DNA of 48,600 nt, taken from assembly GCA_013285915.1 (NCBI GenBank), contig JABDGS010000018.1, positions 1 to 48,600 of the forward strand, read 5' to 3'. The position numbers and the translations under genes are program-made. Below are positions 7,807-16,173 of the stretch, piece after piece. Within the stretch, counting starts at the first letter, position 1; each line of letters begins with the position of its first letter. The stretch comes from Bacteroidota bacterium (GTDB taxonomy: Bacteria > Bacteroidota > Bacteroidia > Chitinophagales > Chitinophagaceae). Below the pieces are notes generated by a model. The model was given only the letters and a program-made list of their open reading frames with translations. It made no database searches and was not told the origin of the DNA.

Positions 7807-8613
7807 TCACTTGCTCCGGTAGCAGCTTTCGTAGGTATAGATCCTTCTTGCTGCAATATAAATTACGCCATTTACCTGGCCGTAGCCCATTGAAATGGTT
7901 TCCCTGTTATTGCTTATAATAAGCCCCGTGGCATTATCAATAATTGCTATACCGTTTATATTGGTATTAATACTGTCAGTAAAAATACTTTTAAGGTAAT
8001 TAACCGTAGTAGCTGCGGGGGTAACTTTTGCAATGGAGTATTTGGTTATTGTTCTATTCCCATCGCCAATGGTACTATCTTCCCATTTATACCCTTTTGC
8101 CATATTAGGGCTAAGCTTAAGTGTGTTTAGCAAGCCCAGGGCTTCGCCCTGGTTGTATTGTATGGGATGTATGCCTGAAAAAGCCAGCATTGCATCGCTC
8201 GTATACTGTGCAGGTGCGTTATTTACCGCTGTTACAACCCCTGCGTTATTGGTGGTTATTATTGCCTGGCTGCCAGCTTCGTTTTTAATGGCATTGTCTA
8301 TTTGCGATTGTCCGCCATCCGAATTATAAATTGCCTTTTGCCCTATGGCATCAACTGTATCAGCAACATTCTCGGTGGTTACTGCAAATGTTGTGTTGTT
8401 GCCATCAGCATCCTGCACGTTATACGTTTTATTTGTTAATGAATTAACGTTGATGGTTATGCTTTGCTTGCCAATATTAAAAGTGCAGGCAGATATAAGC
8501 CACGTGCTTTTTTTATAAGCAGCACCTTTAACCAGCGCCTGCGGATATTGTGTTGATTGTGCGTTTGCAGCAGATGTTACTGCTGCACAAAAAATTGCTA
8601 TTGCGGTTTTCAT
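7807..8613 (-). CDS. Secreted protein of unknown function
   Basis: I do not recognise this 268-residue protein with certainty. It has a Sec signal peptide (MKTAIAIFCAAVTSAANAQ) and then a soluble, Thr/Asn/Ala-rich, mostly beta-strand sequence. Around residues 30-200 the pattern (a strand stating FNIGKQSITINVNS, a middle section with GVVTAVNN, GEALGLLNTLKLSPNMAKGYKW and late strands GIAIIDNATGLIISNNRE) resembles the layout of the Bacteroidota DUF6263 family, in which a reporter-like phrase about added meaning of a residue is repeated; that link is weak. Two cysteines, at about residues 43 and 264, could form a disulfide. It is the last of three minus-strand genes that all encode exported proteins, 45 bp after the preceding small gene, so shared expression is likely. 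Confidence 0.75.
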   Translation of the reverse strand: MKTAIAIFCAAVTSAANAQSTQYPQALVKGAAYKKSTWLISACTFNIGKQSITINVNSLTNKTYNVQDADGNNTTFAVTTENVADTVDAIGQKAIYNSDGGQSQIDNAIKNEAGSQAIITTNNAGVVTAVNNAPAQYTSDAMLAFSGIHPIQYNQGEALGLLNTLKLSPNMAKGYKWEDSTIGDGNRTITKYSIAKVTPAATTVNYLKSIFTDSINTNINGIAIIDNATGLIISNNRETISMGYGQVNGVIYIAARRIYTYESCYRSK

Positions 8614-8657
8614 TGTTGGTTCTTTTATGCCTTTTCCCGGCTATTTAGTACTAAGGT

Positions 8658-8894
8658 TTATTTGTGCTTGGTAGGATATTGGCCCGGCGGAGGCAACTTA
8701 GGTATAGGTGTTGGCGTTGCTATGGGTGGTGGCGTTGCTGACGGTGGCACCTTAGGTATAGGCGTTGGTGTTGCTATTGGCGGCAATGTATGCCAGTCTG
8801 ATGCCCCGGTTTTGCCACCCATAGGCTGGGCGTGCAGTTTTTTTCCAAATGCTGTTGCTGTTAAAAGCAATAATAATAACATGACTTTTTTCAT
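8658..8894 (-). CDS. Small secreted proline-rich repeat protein
   Basis: This gene encodes about 78 residues, taking the second Met (MKKVMLLLLLL) as start; a start two codons earlier is also possible. A signal peptide ends near FGKKLHAQ. The mature part of about 55 residues consists mainly of two copies of the segment PPIATPTPIPK with the spacer VPPSAT, so it is a low-complexity Pro/Thr chain that probably stays extended. It sits 12 bp after the beta-barrel gene and 45 bp before the unknown secreted protein, on the same strand. A rigid proline linker or a wall-spanning peptide can be imagined, but no function is claimed. The DNA repeats (GGTATAGG-TGTTGGCGTTGCTAT, 8700-8775) suggest growth or loss of repeat units by slippage. 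Confidence 0.6.
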   Translation of the reverse strand: MKKVMLLLLLLTATAFGKKLHAQPMGGKTGASDWHTLPPIATPTPIPKVPPSATPPPIATPTPIPKLPPPGQYPTKHK

Positions 8895-8906
8895 ATACAT
8901 TGTTTT

Positions 8907-9776
8907 TTATCTTTTTATTGAAAGTGGATACCCTATTGACAATATGGCACTGGGCTTATCGGCTGAAAAGCGTGTTAAGTTTGTGACGCCGGCACCGATA
9001 GATAATGGGCTTTTTACAAAAGGGCGCCAGCCAAGCGAAAAGCCCAGGTTCATACCGCTCCATTCCGCATTAAGGTTAACATGCTGTAATATTTCATACG
9101 AAATATTGCCGAAAACTGCGGTACCATATTTACCATGGCCGGCTTCTATATCTTTGGGGCTTTTATATAAAAAGCGCCCGGTGCCTATACCAATGCTATA
9201 GCTAAGCTTTGAGCAACCCGAGGTTTTTGATAACAGTGTTTGCACCGCATGGCTAAAGGCTATATAAAACGTTGAGCCAGGGGCGTCTGACTGTTGCGCG
9301 TTGGCAAACATCTGTAATGCCGCCACTGTTATGCTGCTGCCATGGCCAAGCATACGGCTTATAAAAAAGTTTTCGGAGAAATCGCGCAGCCTGTGCACAT
9401 CTGTCATATTTATACTGACAGCTACATTAACCGCTTTTTCAGAACTGCCGGTGCATACACCTGCCGATGTTATAAGGTCTCCTTTGTTTTGCTTGTAAAC
9501 TTCAGGGTAAATGCCGCCTATGCTGCCAAAAACATAGGTTCCGCTGCCACCCCAGCCCGTTGGAGACATAACGCTCTGTAAAGCGTCGTTAGGGTAGAGC
9601 TGTTGTGAAGCTGCAGGAAGTTCCGGCCACGCAGTACCTGCTGCAGCGCACATCGATTCAATTTTTGTTTGAAGATTTTTTTCAAAATTAGTTTGTGCAT
9701 GAAGTGATATTGGATTTAACAAACACCATGCACCCAGGCATAGAAGTGCCGTTTGCAGTTTTAACTTGCATCTCAT
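8907..9776 (-). CDS. Predicted secreted or outer-membrane protein of unknown function
   Basis: This 289-residue protein carries a signal peptide (LLNPISLHAQ) and ends in alternating beta-strands with the tail SIGYPLSIKR. The C-terminal 120 residues (SYSIGIGTGRFLYKSP, then YEILQHVNLNAEWSGM, GFSLGWRPF, SIGAGVTNLTRF, AILSIGYPL) look like a small outer-membrane beta-barrel with aromatic belts. The N-terminal half (residues 30-170) holds four cysteines (in SMCAAAG, GVCTGSS, SGCSK and so on) and no recognised domain. It is the first gene of a three-gene minus-strand set of exported proteins. Its 5' side faces a 743-bp gap. I do not recognise a family; outer-membrane placement is inferred from strand pattern only. 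Confidence 0.7.
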   Translation of the reverse strand: MRCKLKLQTALLCLGAWCLLNPISLHAQTNFEKNLQTKIESMCAAAGTAWPELPAASQQLYPNDALQSVMSPTGWGGSGTYVFGSIGGIYPEVYKQNKGDLITSAGVCTGSSEKAVNVAVSINMTDVHRLRDFSENFFISRMLGHGSSITVAALQMFANAQQSDAPGSTFYIAFSHAVQTLLSKTSGCSKLSYSIGIGTGRFLYKSPKDIEAGHGKYGTAVFGNISYEILQHVNLNAEWSGMNLGFSLGWRPFVKSPLSIGAGVTNLTRFSADKPSAILSIGYPLSIKR

Positions 9777-10519
9777 AGATATCAGTTTTGACTTGGGTGA
9801 TTTTTTAAACTTACAGTTTTGGTTTAGTTTTTATGTACATACGCAGGTTGCAAATAAAAGTTGCCCTGTATAATTATAAATTTTCATTTTATTAAAATAT
9901 GTAAGCACTTATATAATGGCTGCACACCTGTTCCCTTCCGCGTTTCCGCAGCGCACATAAAATAATTCTACAGGCAAAGCACCGTCCCCTGCGCTAAATA
10001 AACAGCACAGTGCAAGAAATGCCCGTTAGTAATTGTGTAATAAAATCCGGCATCAAATGCAGCATGTTGCAAGCAGCAAAACAAAGGCAGCTACATACAT
10101 CTGCAATCAGTCACACATTATTATTTTCTGCTTCAACATCTTCAAGGCTAAAATTGTCCTGCATAAAACAATGGTGGTACCTGCAATAAAAATTGCATAC
10201 CAAATATTGCTTTAACAGGGCACGCAGAAAAAGTTTTTTAAGATAAGTACCAGGGTTTATATAACCTTTAATACTCATACATACGCAGCTTTTTAATGTT
10301 GGTTGCCTGCCAGTTATTTTATTTCATAAAAATTATTTGTTTAAAAATGCCGGCCAGCTTTATTCAATTTTCAACCGCGGTAAATAATATTGACTATGCC
10401 CTTGTCCCCCTGCCATCAGTTTTGTTATAAAAAACATTTACCGCCGAAACGTATTTTCTTTTAGCACCTGCCTGCAATTCGTATATTCGTTTACATACAT
10501 AACCACCAAAACAAAAATT
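9777..10519. other. 743-bp gap between divergent genes, A/T-rich
   Basis: No coding sequence is supported; a 60-codon plus-strand reading frame at 10033-10215 has no protein-like features. The gap must hold the promoters of both flanking genes. A candidate -7 element TATATTCG (10482-10489) lies 30 bp from the metalloprotease start. I see no repeats or RNA gene. Confidence 0.4.
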
Positions 10520-12931
10520 ATGCAGCGGCTTTTTATTTTACTGCTTATCATACCATTTTTCGCAAAAACCCAAACAGCATCTATTGAAGATAAAACAAAA
10601 GGGATGAAAGCCTACCACGGCTTCTTCAATTTTTATTGGGATGATAAAAATGGAAAAATATTCCTGGAGATTAATAAGCTTGATACAGAGGTGTTATACC
10701 AAACATCTTTGCCCGCAGGCCTGGGCAGCAACGATGTTGGGCTTGACAGGGGCATACTTGGTGCAACAACTATAGTTAAATTTACCCGCACCGGTAATAA
10801 GATTTTACTTGTGCAACCCAATTATTCATACCGCGCTGTCACAACCGATGTTGCAGAAAAGCGCGCTGTTGAGCAATCCTTCGCGCAGTCAATATTATGG
10901 GGTTTTACAGTTGAGGCCGAAACAAACGGCTCAATATTAGTGGATGCCACCAATTTTTTGTTGCGCGATGCAATAGGTGTATCCGGCAGGTTAAGCGGCA
11001 CCGGGCAGGGCAATTATAACCTGGATGCATCCAGAAGCGCTATATACCTGCCACGTACAAAAAATTTTCCACTCAATACAGAGATTGAAACCACAGTAAC
11101 ATTTGTAACAGGTGGGCAGCCCGGTGGCTGGGTATCGTCAGTAACGCCATCAGCCGATGCGGTTACTTTGCGTATGCACCACTCATTTGTGCAACTGCCC
11201 GATAATAATTATACGCCGCGTGTATTTGATGCACGTTCGGGCTTTTATGCAAATACTTATTTTGACTACTCCACTCCCGTTACCGAGCCAATTCAAAAAT
11301 ACTTTATATGCCGTCACCGGCTTCGCAAGAAGGATCCAACTGCGGCAATAAGCGAACCTGTTGAACCTATTGTATATTATCTTGACAATGGCACACCTGA
11401 GCCTATACGAAGCGTTTTGCTTGATGGTGCCCGCTGGTGGAACCAGGCCTTTGAAGCTGCAGGTTATAAAAATGCCTTTATTGTAAAAGTGTTACCCGAT
11501 ACTGCTGACCCAATGGACATCCGTTATAATATGATCAATTGGGTACACCGCTCAACACGGGGCTGGTCGTTTGGTTCAGCAGTTACCGACCCAAGAACTG
11601 GTGAAATAATAAAAGGCAATGTAACGTTAGGTTCATTACGTGTTAGGCAGGATTACCTGATTGCAAGCGGCCTGCTTGCCCCGTTTGAAAACGGCGTACC
11701 TGCAGATAATAAAATGATGAAAATGGCTTTACAAAGGTTAAGGCACCTTGCTGCGCACGAAGTTGGCCACACGCTGGGGTTAATGCACAATTATATTGCC
11801 AGCAGCCAGGGCAGGGCAAGCGTTATGGATTACCCGCACCCGCAGGTAAAACTTGACGGCAACGGCAATATTGACCTTAGCGATGCCTACACCGATGGCA
11901 TTGGCGATTGGGATAAAGTTACCATAGCGTTTGGTTACCAGGACTTTCCACAGGGCACAGACGAAAGCGCATCCTTAAATAAAATTATAAATGATGCGGC
12001 CGCAAAAGGCCTGACATTTATATCAGACAGGGATGCACGCGACCCGGCAGGCCTGCACCCAAATGCGCATTTGTGGGACAATGGTAAAGACCCTGTTGCT
12101 GAATTGAAAGATGTAATGAAAATAAGGGCAAAAGCACTCTCTCAATTTGGTGTAAACAACATTCGCACGGGTACGCCTATGGCGATGCTTGAAGATGTGC
12201 TGGTACCCGTTTATTTATTTCATCGTTACCAGGTTGAGGCCGTAACCAAAGAGGTTGGTGGCATGTACTATACGTATGCTGTGCGCGGTGATGGGCAAAC
12301 CGTTACACAAAGCGTTAGCAAGGCAGACCAGCTTAAGGCTTTAAACGCTGCTGTTGATTGTATTGAGCCCGCGGCACTGGATATTCCCCAAAGCATTACA
12401 AAATTAATTCCGCCCCGGCCGGAAGGATATGACTATACAAGGGAACTTTTTAAGCGCCGCACAAGCCTTTCATTCGACCCATTGGCTGCAGCGGAAACTG
12501 CTGCTGATCTGCCATTATCATTCTTGTTTAATACAGAACGGCTAAACCGGATGATAGATTATAAAACTATGAGCAACGGCCTTGGAGTGGATGAAATGAC
12601 CACATTGTTAATAAACAGAACATTTAAAGCACCCCGCTTAAAAGATATGCAGTTGCTTATTCAACAGCAAAATGAGCAAATACTGCTTACTTATATACTT
12701 TCAAATAGCATAAGCAACGAAGCATCATTTGCCACAAAGGCAGCCATGTTAAATGCCATTGGCAATATTAAAACGTATGCGGAAGACCAGTTAAAAACAA
12801 CAAAAGACGAAACATATAAAGGCTATTTGCTGCTTACGCTGGAAAGAATAAAAGCGCCTGAAAAAGCAAAACCAACCATCCATTTGCCACAGCCGCCGGG
12901 CTCACCAATTGGGGATGAGAGTGAAGAGTAA
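10520..12931 (+). CDS. Secreted zinc-dependent metalloprotease (DUF5117/DUF5118 type)
   Basis: This is a large metzincin-like protease of the Bacteroidota family with DUF5118 and DUF5117 domains. A signal peptide (FILLLIIPFFAKTQ) sends it out of the cytoplasm. The catalytic motif HEVGHTLGLMH has ligands His413, His417 and His423 and general base Glu414, and the Met-turn follows as SVMDYP. The N-terminal region, about residues 35-330, holds the DUF-type beta-rich domain (GFFNFYWDDKNGKIFLEI near the start), then the peptidase core to about 470 and a helical C-terminal part. Length 803 is normal for the family. It stands alone; its 3' side carries an inverted repeat of the CACTCAATA family. Substrate is unknown; members may degrade proteins for nutrition or process surface proteins. 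Confidence 0.93.
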   Translation: MQRLFILLLIIPFFAKTQTASIEDKTKGMKAYHGFFNFYWDDKNGKIFLEINKLDTEVLYQTSLPAGLGSNDVGLDRGILGATTIVKFTRTGNKILLVQPNYSYRAVTTDVAEKRAVEQSFAQSILWGFTVEAETNGSILVDATNFLLRDAIGVSGRLSGTGQGNYNLDASRSAIYLPRTKNFPLNTEIETTVTFVTGGQPGGWVSSVTPSADAVTLRMHHSFVQLPDNNYTPRVFDARSGFYANTYFDYSTPVTEPIQKYFICRHRLRKKDPTAAISEPVEPIVYYLDNGTPEPIRSVLLDGARWWNQAFEAAGYKNAFIVKVLPDTADPMDIRYNMINWVHRSTRGWSFGSAVTDPRTGEIIKGNVTLGSLRVRQDYLIASGLLAPFENGVPADNKMMKMALQRLRHLAAHEVGHTLGLMHNYIASSQGRASVMDYPHPQVKLDGNGNIDLSDAYTDGIGDWDKVTIAFGYQDFPQGTDESASLNKIINDAAAKGLTFISDRDARDPAGLHPNAHLWDNGKDPVAELKDVMKIRAKALSQFGVNNIRTGTPMAMLEDVLVPVYLFHRYQVEAVTKEVGGMYYTYAVRGDGQTVTQSVSKADQLKALNAAVDCIEPAALDIPQSITKLIPPRPEGYDYTRELFKRRTSLSFDPLAAAETAADLPLSFLFNTERLNRMIDYKTMSNGLGVDEMTTLLINRTFKAPRLKDMQLLIQQQNEQILLTYILSNSISNEASFATKAAMLNAIGNIKTYAEDQLKTTKDETYKGYLLLTLERIKAPEKAKPTIHLPQPPGSPIGDESEE

Positions 12932-12957
12932 GGAATGATGAAACGAAACACTTATAA

Positions 12958-13042
12958 CACTCAATAATCAATATTCATGCAAAATAGCGCTGGCCATTAC
13001 CACATTGGTTCTTCATTGAATATTGACGTTGATTATTGAGTG
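12958..13042. repeat. Inverted repeat of the CACTCAATA family
   Basis: The left arm CACTCAATAATCAATATTCA starts at 12958 and its counterpart, the right arm, ends with TTGATTATTGAGTG at 13042; the right arm differs by a short insert. It is a dispersed element also found at 27571-27682 and 28661-28703, in each case just after a stop codon. Confidence 0.75.
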
Positions 13043-13145
13043 GCTGTATGTTTTATTATCAATTATTTGGATATTCTATTCTGCGATATCATGTTTCGTG
13101 TTTTCGTCATGCAAATAAATAGAAAATAGATTTGATTAATGCGCT

Positions 13146-14147
13146 TTACAAGTGCCAGCTATCTTTCCATTCAACTTTCATTTTATCACCGTCAAAGGTT
13201 AATGGCAGCCAGATATACCTTGAATCCGGCAAATCAGTTTTTTTCCACCTGTCAGCAACAAAAATATATTTGTTTGTGCTAGCAACAGGAATAATATAAG
13301 CACTTTGAGACTGGAAAGTTGTAGCACTGTCCGCGCCAACGCAGGGGTTGCCCTGCACCGTCCATTTGCCTAACAGGCTGTCAGCGGTGGCATAACGTGC
13401 CGCATTGGGGTCCCATCCTGAGCAAAGTGACGTAACAAGATAATATTTGCTGCCGTGTTTTATTACGGCAGGTGCTTCGCGGTTTTGGCCAATAAGTATG
13501 CGCGTAAAAGTAGTGGTGGGCTTTAAATAATCGTCGCTAAGCAGGTTAACATGCATTGTTTGGTTGTTCTCTGATGTGCTGATAAGGTATGCCCTTCCAT
13601 CAGCATCTTTAAAAACAGTCATATCCCTGCTCATGGCGTCATTTGGGCGCACCGCCCCAAGGTATTTGTATGGCCCCTGCGGTGTTTTACTAACCGCAAC
13701 ACCTGCACGCGCATAGCCGTAATTGCGGCTGTCAATATGCATCCACATTACATACTGCTTTGTTTTTGCATTATATACAACTTTGGGTCGCTCAATTACT
13801 TTACCGGTATATATTTCGCTGGTGCTGTCTGTTACTTCAGGCTTCAATGCAATGCTTTCAAACTTCCAGTGCACCAGGTCTTTTGACGAATAACATGAAA
13901 TGCCGCCTGCATTAACCCTAAAATTCTCCCAAGCCTTATCTTCTTCCACACGTACCGTTTTGCCGCTTTTTATTTCACCAAACCAATAGTAGTTGCCTCT
14001 ATCGTACAATATACCACCACCATGCGCATTAATGGGTTTGCCATCAACATCATTCCAAATTTCTCCCGGGTGAAAATTATTATCCTGCGCTATAACAGGT
14101 AACGAAGTAATGATGCATATATAGCAGATAATCAAGACTTTTTTCAT
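13146..14147 (-). CDS. Secreted glycoside hydrolase, family 43 clan (GH43_24/34-like)
   Basis: This is a five-bladed-propeller glycosidase. A signal peptide ends at SLPVIAQ. The mature protein starts with DVDGKPINAHGGGILYDRG, the AHGGGI-YYWFGE pattern seen in GH43 subfamilies around 24 and 34, which act on galactans or galactose side chains. Acidic residues in RPKVVYN, SRDMTVFKDADG and NREAPAVIKHG are where the general base, pKa modulator and acid (the Glu in REAPAV) are expected. Length 333 is a bare catalytic domain without a carbohydrate-binding module. No SusC/SusD pair or other glycosidase is next to it, so it is not in a polysaccharide utilization locus here. The exact linkage it cleaves cannot be stated. 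Confidence 0.88.
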   Translation of the reverse strand: MKKVLIICYICIITSLPVIAQDNNFHPGEIWNDVDGKPINAHGGGILYDRGNYYWFGEIKSGKTVRVEEDKAWENFRVNAGGISCYSSKDLVHWKFESIALKPEVTDSTSEIYTGKVIERPKVVYNAKTKQYVMWMHIDSRNYGYARAGVAVSKTPQGPYKYLGAVRPNDAMSRDMTVFKDADGRAYLISTSENNQTMHVNLLSDDYLKPTTTFTRILIGQNREAPAVIKHGSKYYLVTSLCSGWDPNAARYATADSLLGKWTVQGNPCVGADSATTFQSQSAYIIPVASTNKYIFVADRWKKTDLPDSRYIWLPLTFDGDKMKVEWKDSWHL

Positions 14148-14206
14148 ACAGCGATATTATGAAACCAAAATGGAGTTTTAAAGATAGAGTAATTCACAGC
14201 CACGAG

Positions 14207-14272
14207 GCGTTCCGAAGGAACGCTTTGTACTTATTTATTGTTTCTACCCACGAAATGTGCCTAACGGCACAT
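14207..14272. repeat. REP-like element with two small hairpins
   Basis: GCGTTCC-GAA-GGAACGC (14207-14223) and ATGTGCC-TAAC-GGCACAT (14255-14272) are perfect 7-bp stems with 3- and 4-nt loops, about 30 bp apart. The first resembles GCTCC-TAC-GGAGC at about 25918. Such paired short hairpins are typical of dispersed REP-type intergenic elements. Confidence 0.65.
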
Positions 14273-14322
14273 AATAATTTAATGATGTGTTTGCCCTGCA
14301 AATAAAATATGTTTACAGCTTG

Positions 14323-15054
14323 CTAAAATATTTCTTCCAATTCTTTTAAATGGTGTACCACGTATGTTGGCTTAATGTGCGGTGTAACTTTTAAATGGTT
14401 TACAAAAACAGTATCAAGCCCAACATTCATAGCACCCTGTATATCGGCATCAAGGTTATCGCCAATCATAATACTTTCTTTTTTTGCCGCAAGGGTTTTT
14501 GCAAGCGCATATTCAAAAATGGCTGCCTGCGGTTTAAGGCTGTTGCTGGCCTCGCTGGTAATCACCTCAACAAAATAACTGCGCAGGTTGCTGCTATTAA
14601 GTTTATTAAACTGAATATTATCAAAACCGTTTGTAATAAGGTGCAGCTTATAGCCTTTATTGTTGAGATACTGCAATATTTCAACCGTGTAAGGAAACAC
14701 CGCTTTTTTAAACGGCAAGCGTTCTAAAAATTGCACGGCCATCTTGCGGGAAAGTGCTTCATCACCAATTTTAAAATCAACCAGTGTAAACCACATTCGC
14801 TTCCATCTTAAATCTTCCTGCTTAATAAAGCCCTTAGTGTACCTATCCCACAGCCGGTTGTTGTGGTAACTATACTTTTCAAAAAAACTATCAAAATCAG
14901 TGATACCCCTTGCCTCAAGGCCGTTTAAACCGTGCAGTTCAAACAATACCTCTTTCGCATTGGTTTCAAAATCCCAAAGTGTGTGGTCAAGGTCAAAGAA
15001 AAGATGTTTATAAAGAACCCCTTTCCCTAAAGGGGTATTTGCAGTTGCAGGCAT
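14323..15054 (-). CDS. yjjG: YjjG-type HAD pyrimidine nucleotidase
   Basis: This is a HAD-superfamily phosphatase of the YjjG family, which dephosphorylates nucleoside monophosphates, including non-canonical pyrimidines, in the cytoplasm. Motif I is FFDLDHTLW with Asp21 (nucleophile) and Asp23, motif II is HLITNGF, and motifs III/IV are the lysine in SLKPQAAIF and MIGDNLDADIQGA. Length 243 is slightly more than usual because of an N-terminal extension of about 14 residues. The only possible start in frame is the ATG at 15054, and the first codons are read through the palindrome CCCCTTTCCCTAAAGGGG (15018-15035), so the start appears to have been moved upstream by an inserted repeat. The gene is divergent from the SDR gene, 111 bp away. 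Confidence 0.92.
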   Translation of the reverse strand: MPATANTPLGKGVLYKHLFFDLDHTLWDFETNAKEVLFELHGLNGLEARGITDFDSFFEKYSYHNNRLWDRYTKGFIKQEDLRWKRMWFTLVDFKIGDEALSRKMAVQFLERLPFKKAVFPYTVEILQYLNNKGYKLHLITNGFDNIQFNKLNSSNLRSYFVEVITSEASNSLKPQAAIFEYALAKTLAAKKESIMIGDNLDADIQGAMNVGLDTVFVNHLKVTPHIKPTYVVHHLKELEEIF

Positions 15055-15165
15055 CAGCTTTTATCATTTATTAAATTCATTCAACTATTTTTATACCGGC
15101 AAACATCTGTAAGGTGTTTACTTTTTTGCAAATATAAAAACTCCCCTTCAGGGGGTGGGGGTTTT

Positions 15166-15852
15166 ATGGTTATTATTATCACCGGTGCGTCAAAAGGAAT
15201 TGGCAGGGCAGTGGCTGAAAAGTTTGCAGAACAGGGTTATATGCTTGTTTTGTGCGCACGAAATATTGAACACCTGCAACTAACAGCCAGCGGGCTTGCA
15301 ATGGAATATAAAATACCCGTGCACATAAAAGCTGTTGACATCAGCGAAAAGAGTGAAGTTATTGCTTTTGGCAAATGGGCATTGCAAACAGCCGGCACGC
15401 CAGACATAATTGTTAACAACGCAGCATATTTTACACACAGCAGCGTTTACAATGAAGAGGATGGCCTGCTTGAAAAAATGATGGCCACAAATTTAAATGG
15501 CGCATACAACCTTACCCGCACAGTGCTGCCCGCGATGATGAGAGCAGGAAGGGGGCATATATTTAATATTTGCTCCATTGCATCTATGCAGGGCAGCGGT
15601 AATGGCGGCAGCTACAGTATAAGCAAGTTTGCACTTGCCGGGTTTACCAAAAACCTTCGCGAAGAAATGAAACCGCATAACATTAAAGTAACAGGGGTTT
15701 ATCCCGGCCCGGTATATACTGAAAGCTGGCATGGCAGCGGCGTGCAACCAGGCAGCCTTATGCAACCACGGGATATTGCAGAACTAATTTATACTGCGTC
15801 GCAACTATCGCCGCAGGCCTGCGTGGAGGATATTATTGTAAAACCATTTTAG
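15166..15852 (+). CDS. SDR family short-chain oxidoreductase
   Basis: This is a classical short-chain dehydrogenase/reductase of 228 residues with a Rossmann fold. The cofactor motif TGASKGIG is at residues 6-13, NNAA near 84-87, and the catalytic residues are Ser140 or Ser137 in CSIASMQG, Tyr150 and Lys154 in YSISK. The Arg-bearing loop CARNIEH after the second strand would favour NADP(H). The start at 15166 follows the repeat-like run CCCCTTCAGGGGG (15143-15155), and no other nearby start fits. The substrate is not predictable. It seems to form its own transcription unit with a terminator at 15870-15897. Confidence 0.92.
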   Translation: MVIIITGASKGIGRAVAEKFAEQGYMLVLCARNIEHLQLTASGLAMEYKIPVHIKAVDISEKSEVIAFGKWALQTAGTPDIIVNNAAYFTHSSVYNEEDGLLEKMMATNLNGAYNLTRTVLPAMMRAGRGHIFNICSIASMQGSGNGGSYSISKFALAGFTKNLREEMKPHNIKVTGVYPGPVYTESWHGSGVQPGSLMQPRDIAELIYTASQLSPQACVEDIIVKPF

Positions 15853-16173
15853 CATTGGCTGTTAAAACAAAAACCTGCATAATTAATTGCAGGTTTTCAT
15901 TCAATTATAGGCGCTCTCCGCAGGTTACCAAATTCGCGTGGTCTTTCTTAGGTTTTAATGCGATGTATACATAAAGGTTAGTTGCATTATTATATACAGC
16001 AAAAACTTAGCCAAACTCATCAATATTGTTAAATCATTATAAAACAATCTGTTAGGTTTTTATTGTTTTATTTAAGTACCAAAATGCAACGGTTTTGCGA
16101 AAGGTTCTACCACTTTTCCGCCTGGGTTACTCCGCATTTTTTCAATTCCGTATCTTTAACGTAACAGCGTTAT
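15853..16173. other. Gap with terminator; otherwise no structure seen
   Basis: Holds the terminator at 15870-15897 and the upstream region of the AraC gene. Nothing else recognisable was found. Confidence 0.5.
15870..15897 (+). terminator. Rho-independent terminator after the SDR gene
   Basis: AAAACCTGCA and TGCAGGTTTT form a perfect 10-bp stem around TAATTAAT, beginning 18 bp after the stop. The A/T ends make it usable from either side. Confidence 0.85.

Noticed and set aside
10033-10215. 60-codon plus-strand frame in the 743-bp gap
   Set aside because: Low-complexity Lys/Asn/Ile sequence without a plausible start region or domain.
15870-15897. Attachment site or operator at the perfect TGCAGG palindrome
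   Set aside because: The position right after a stop codon and the A/T-rich ends fit a terminator better; no integrase is nearby.
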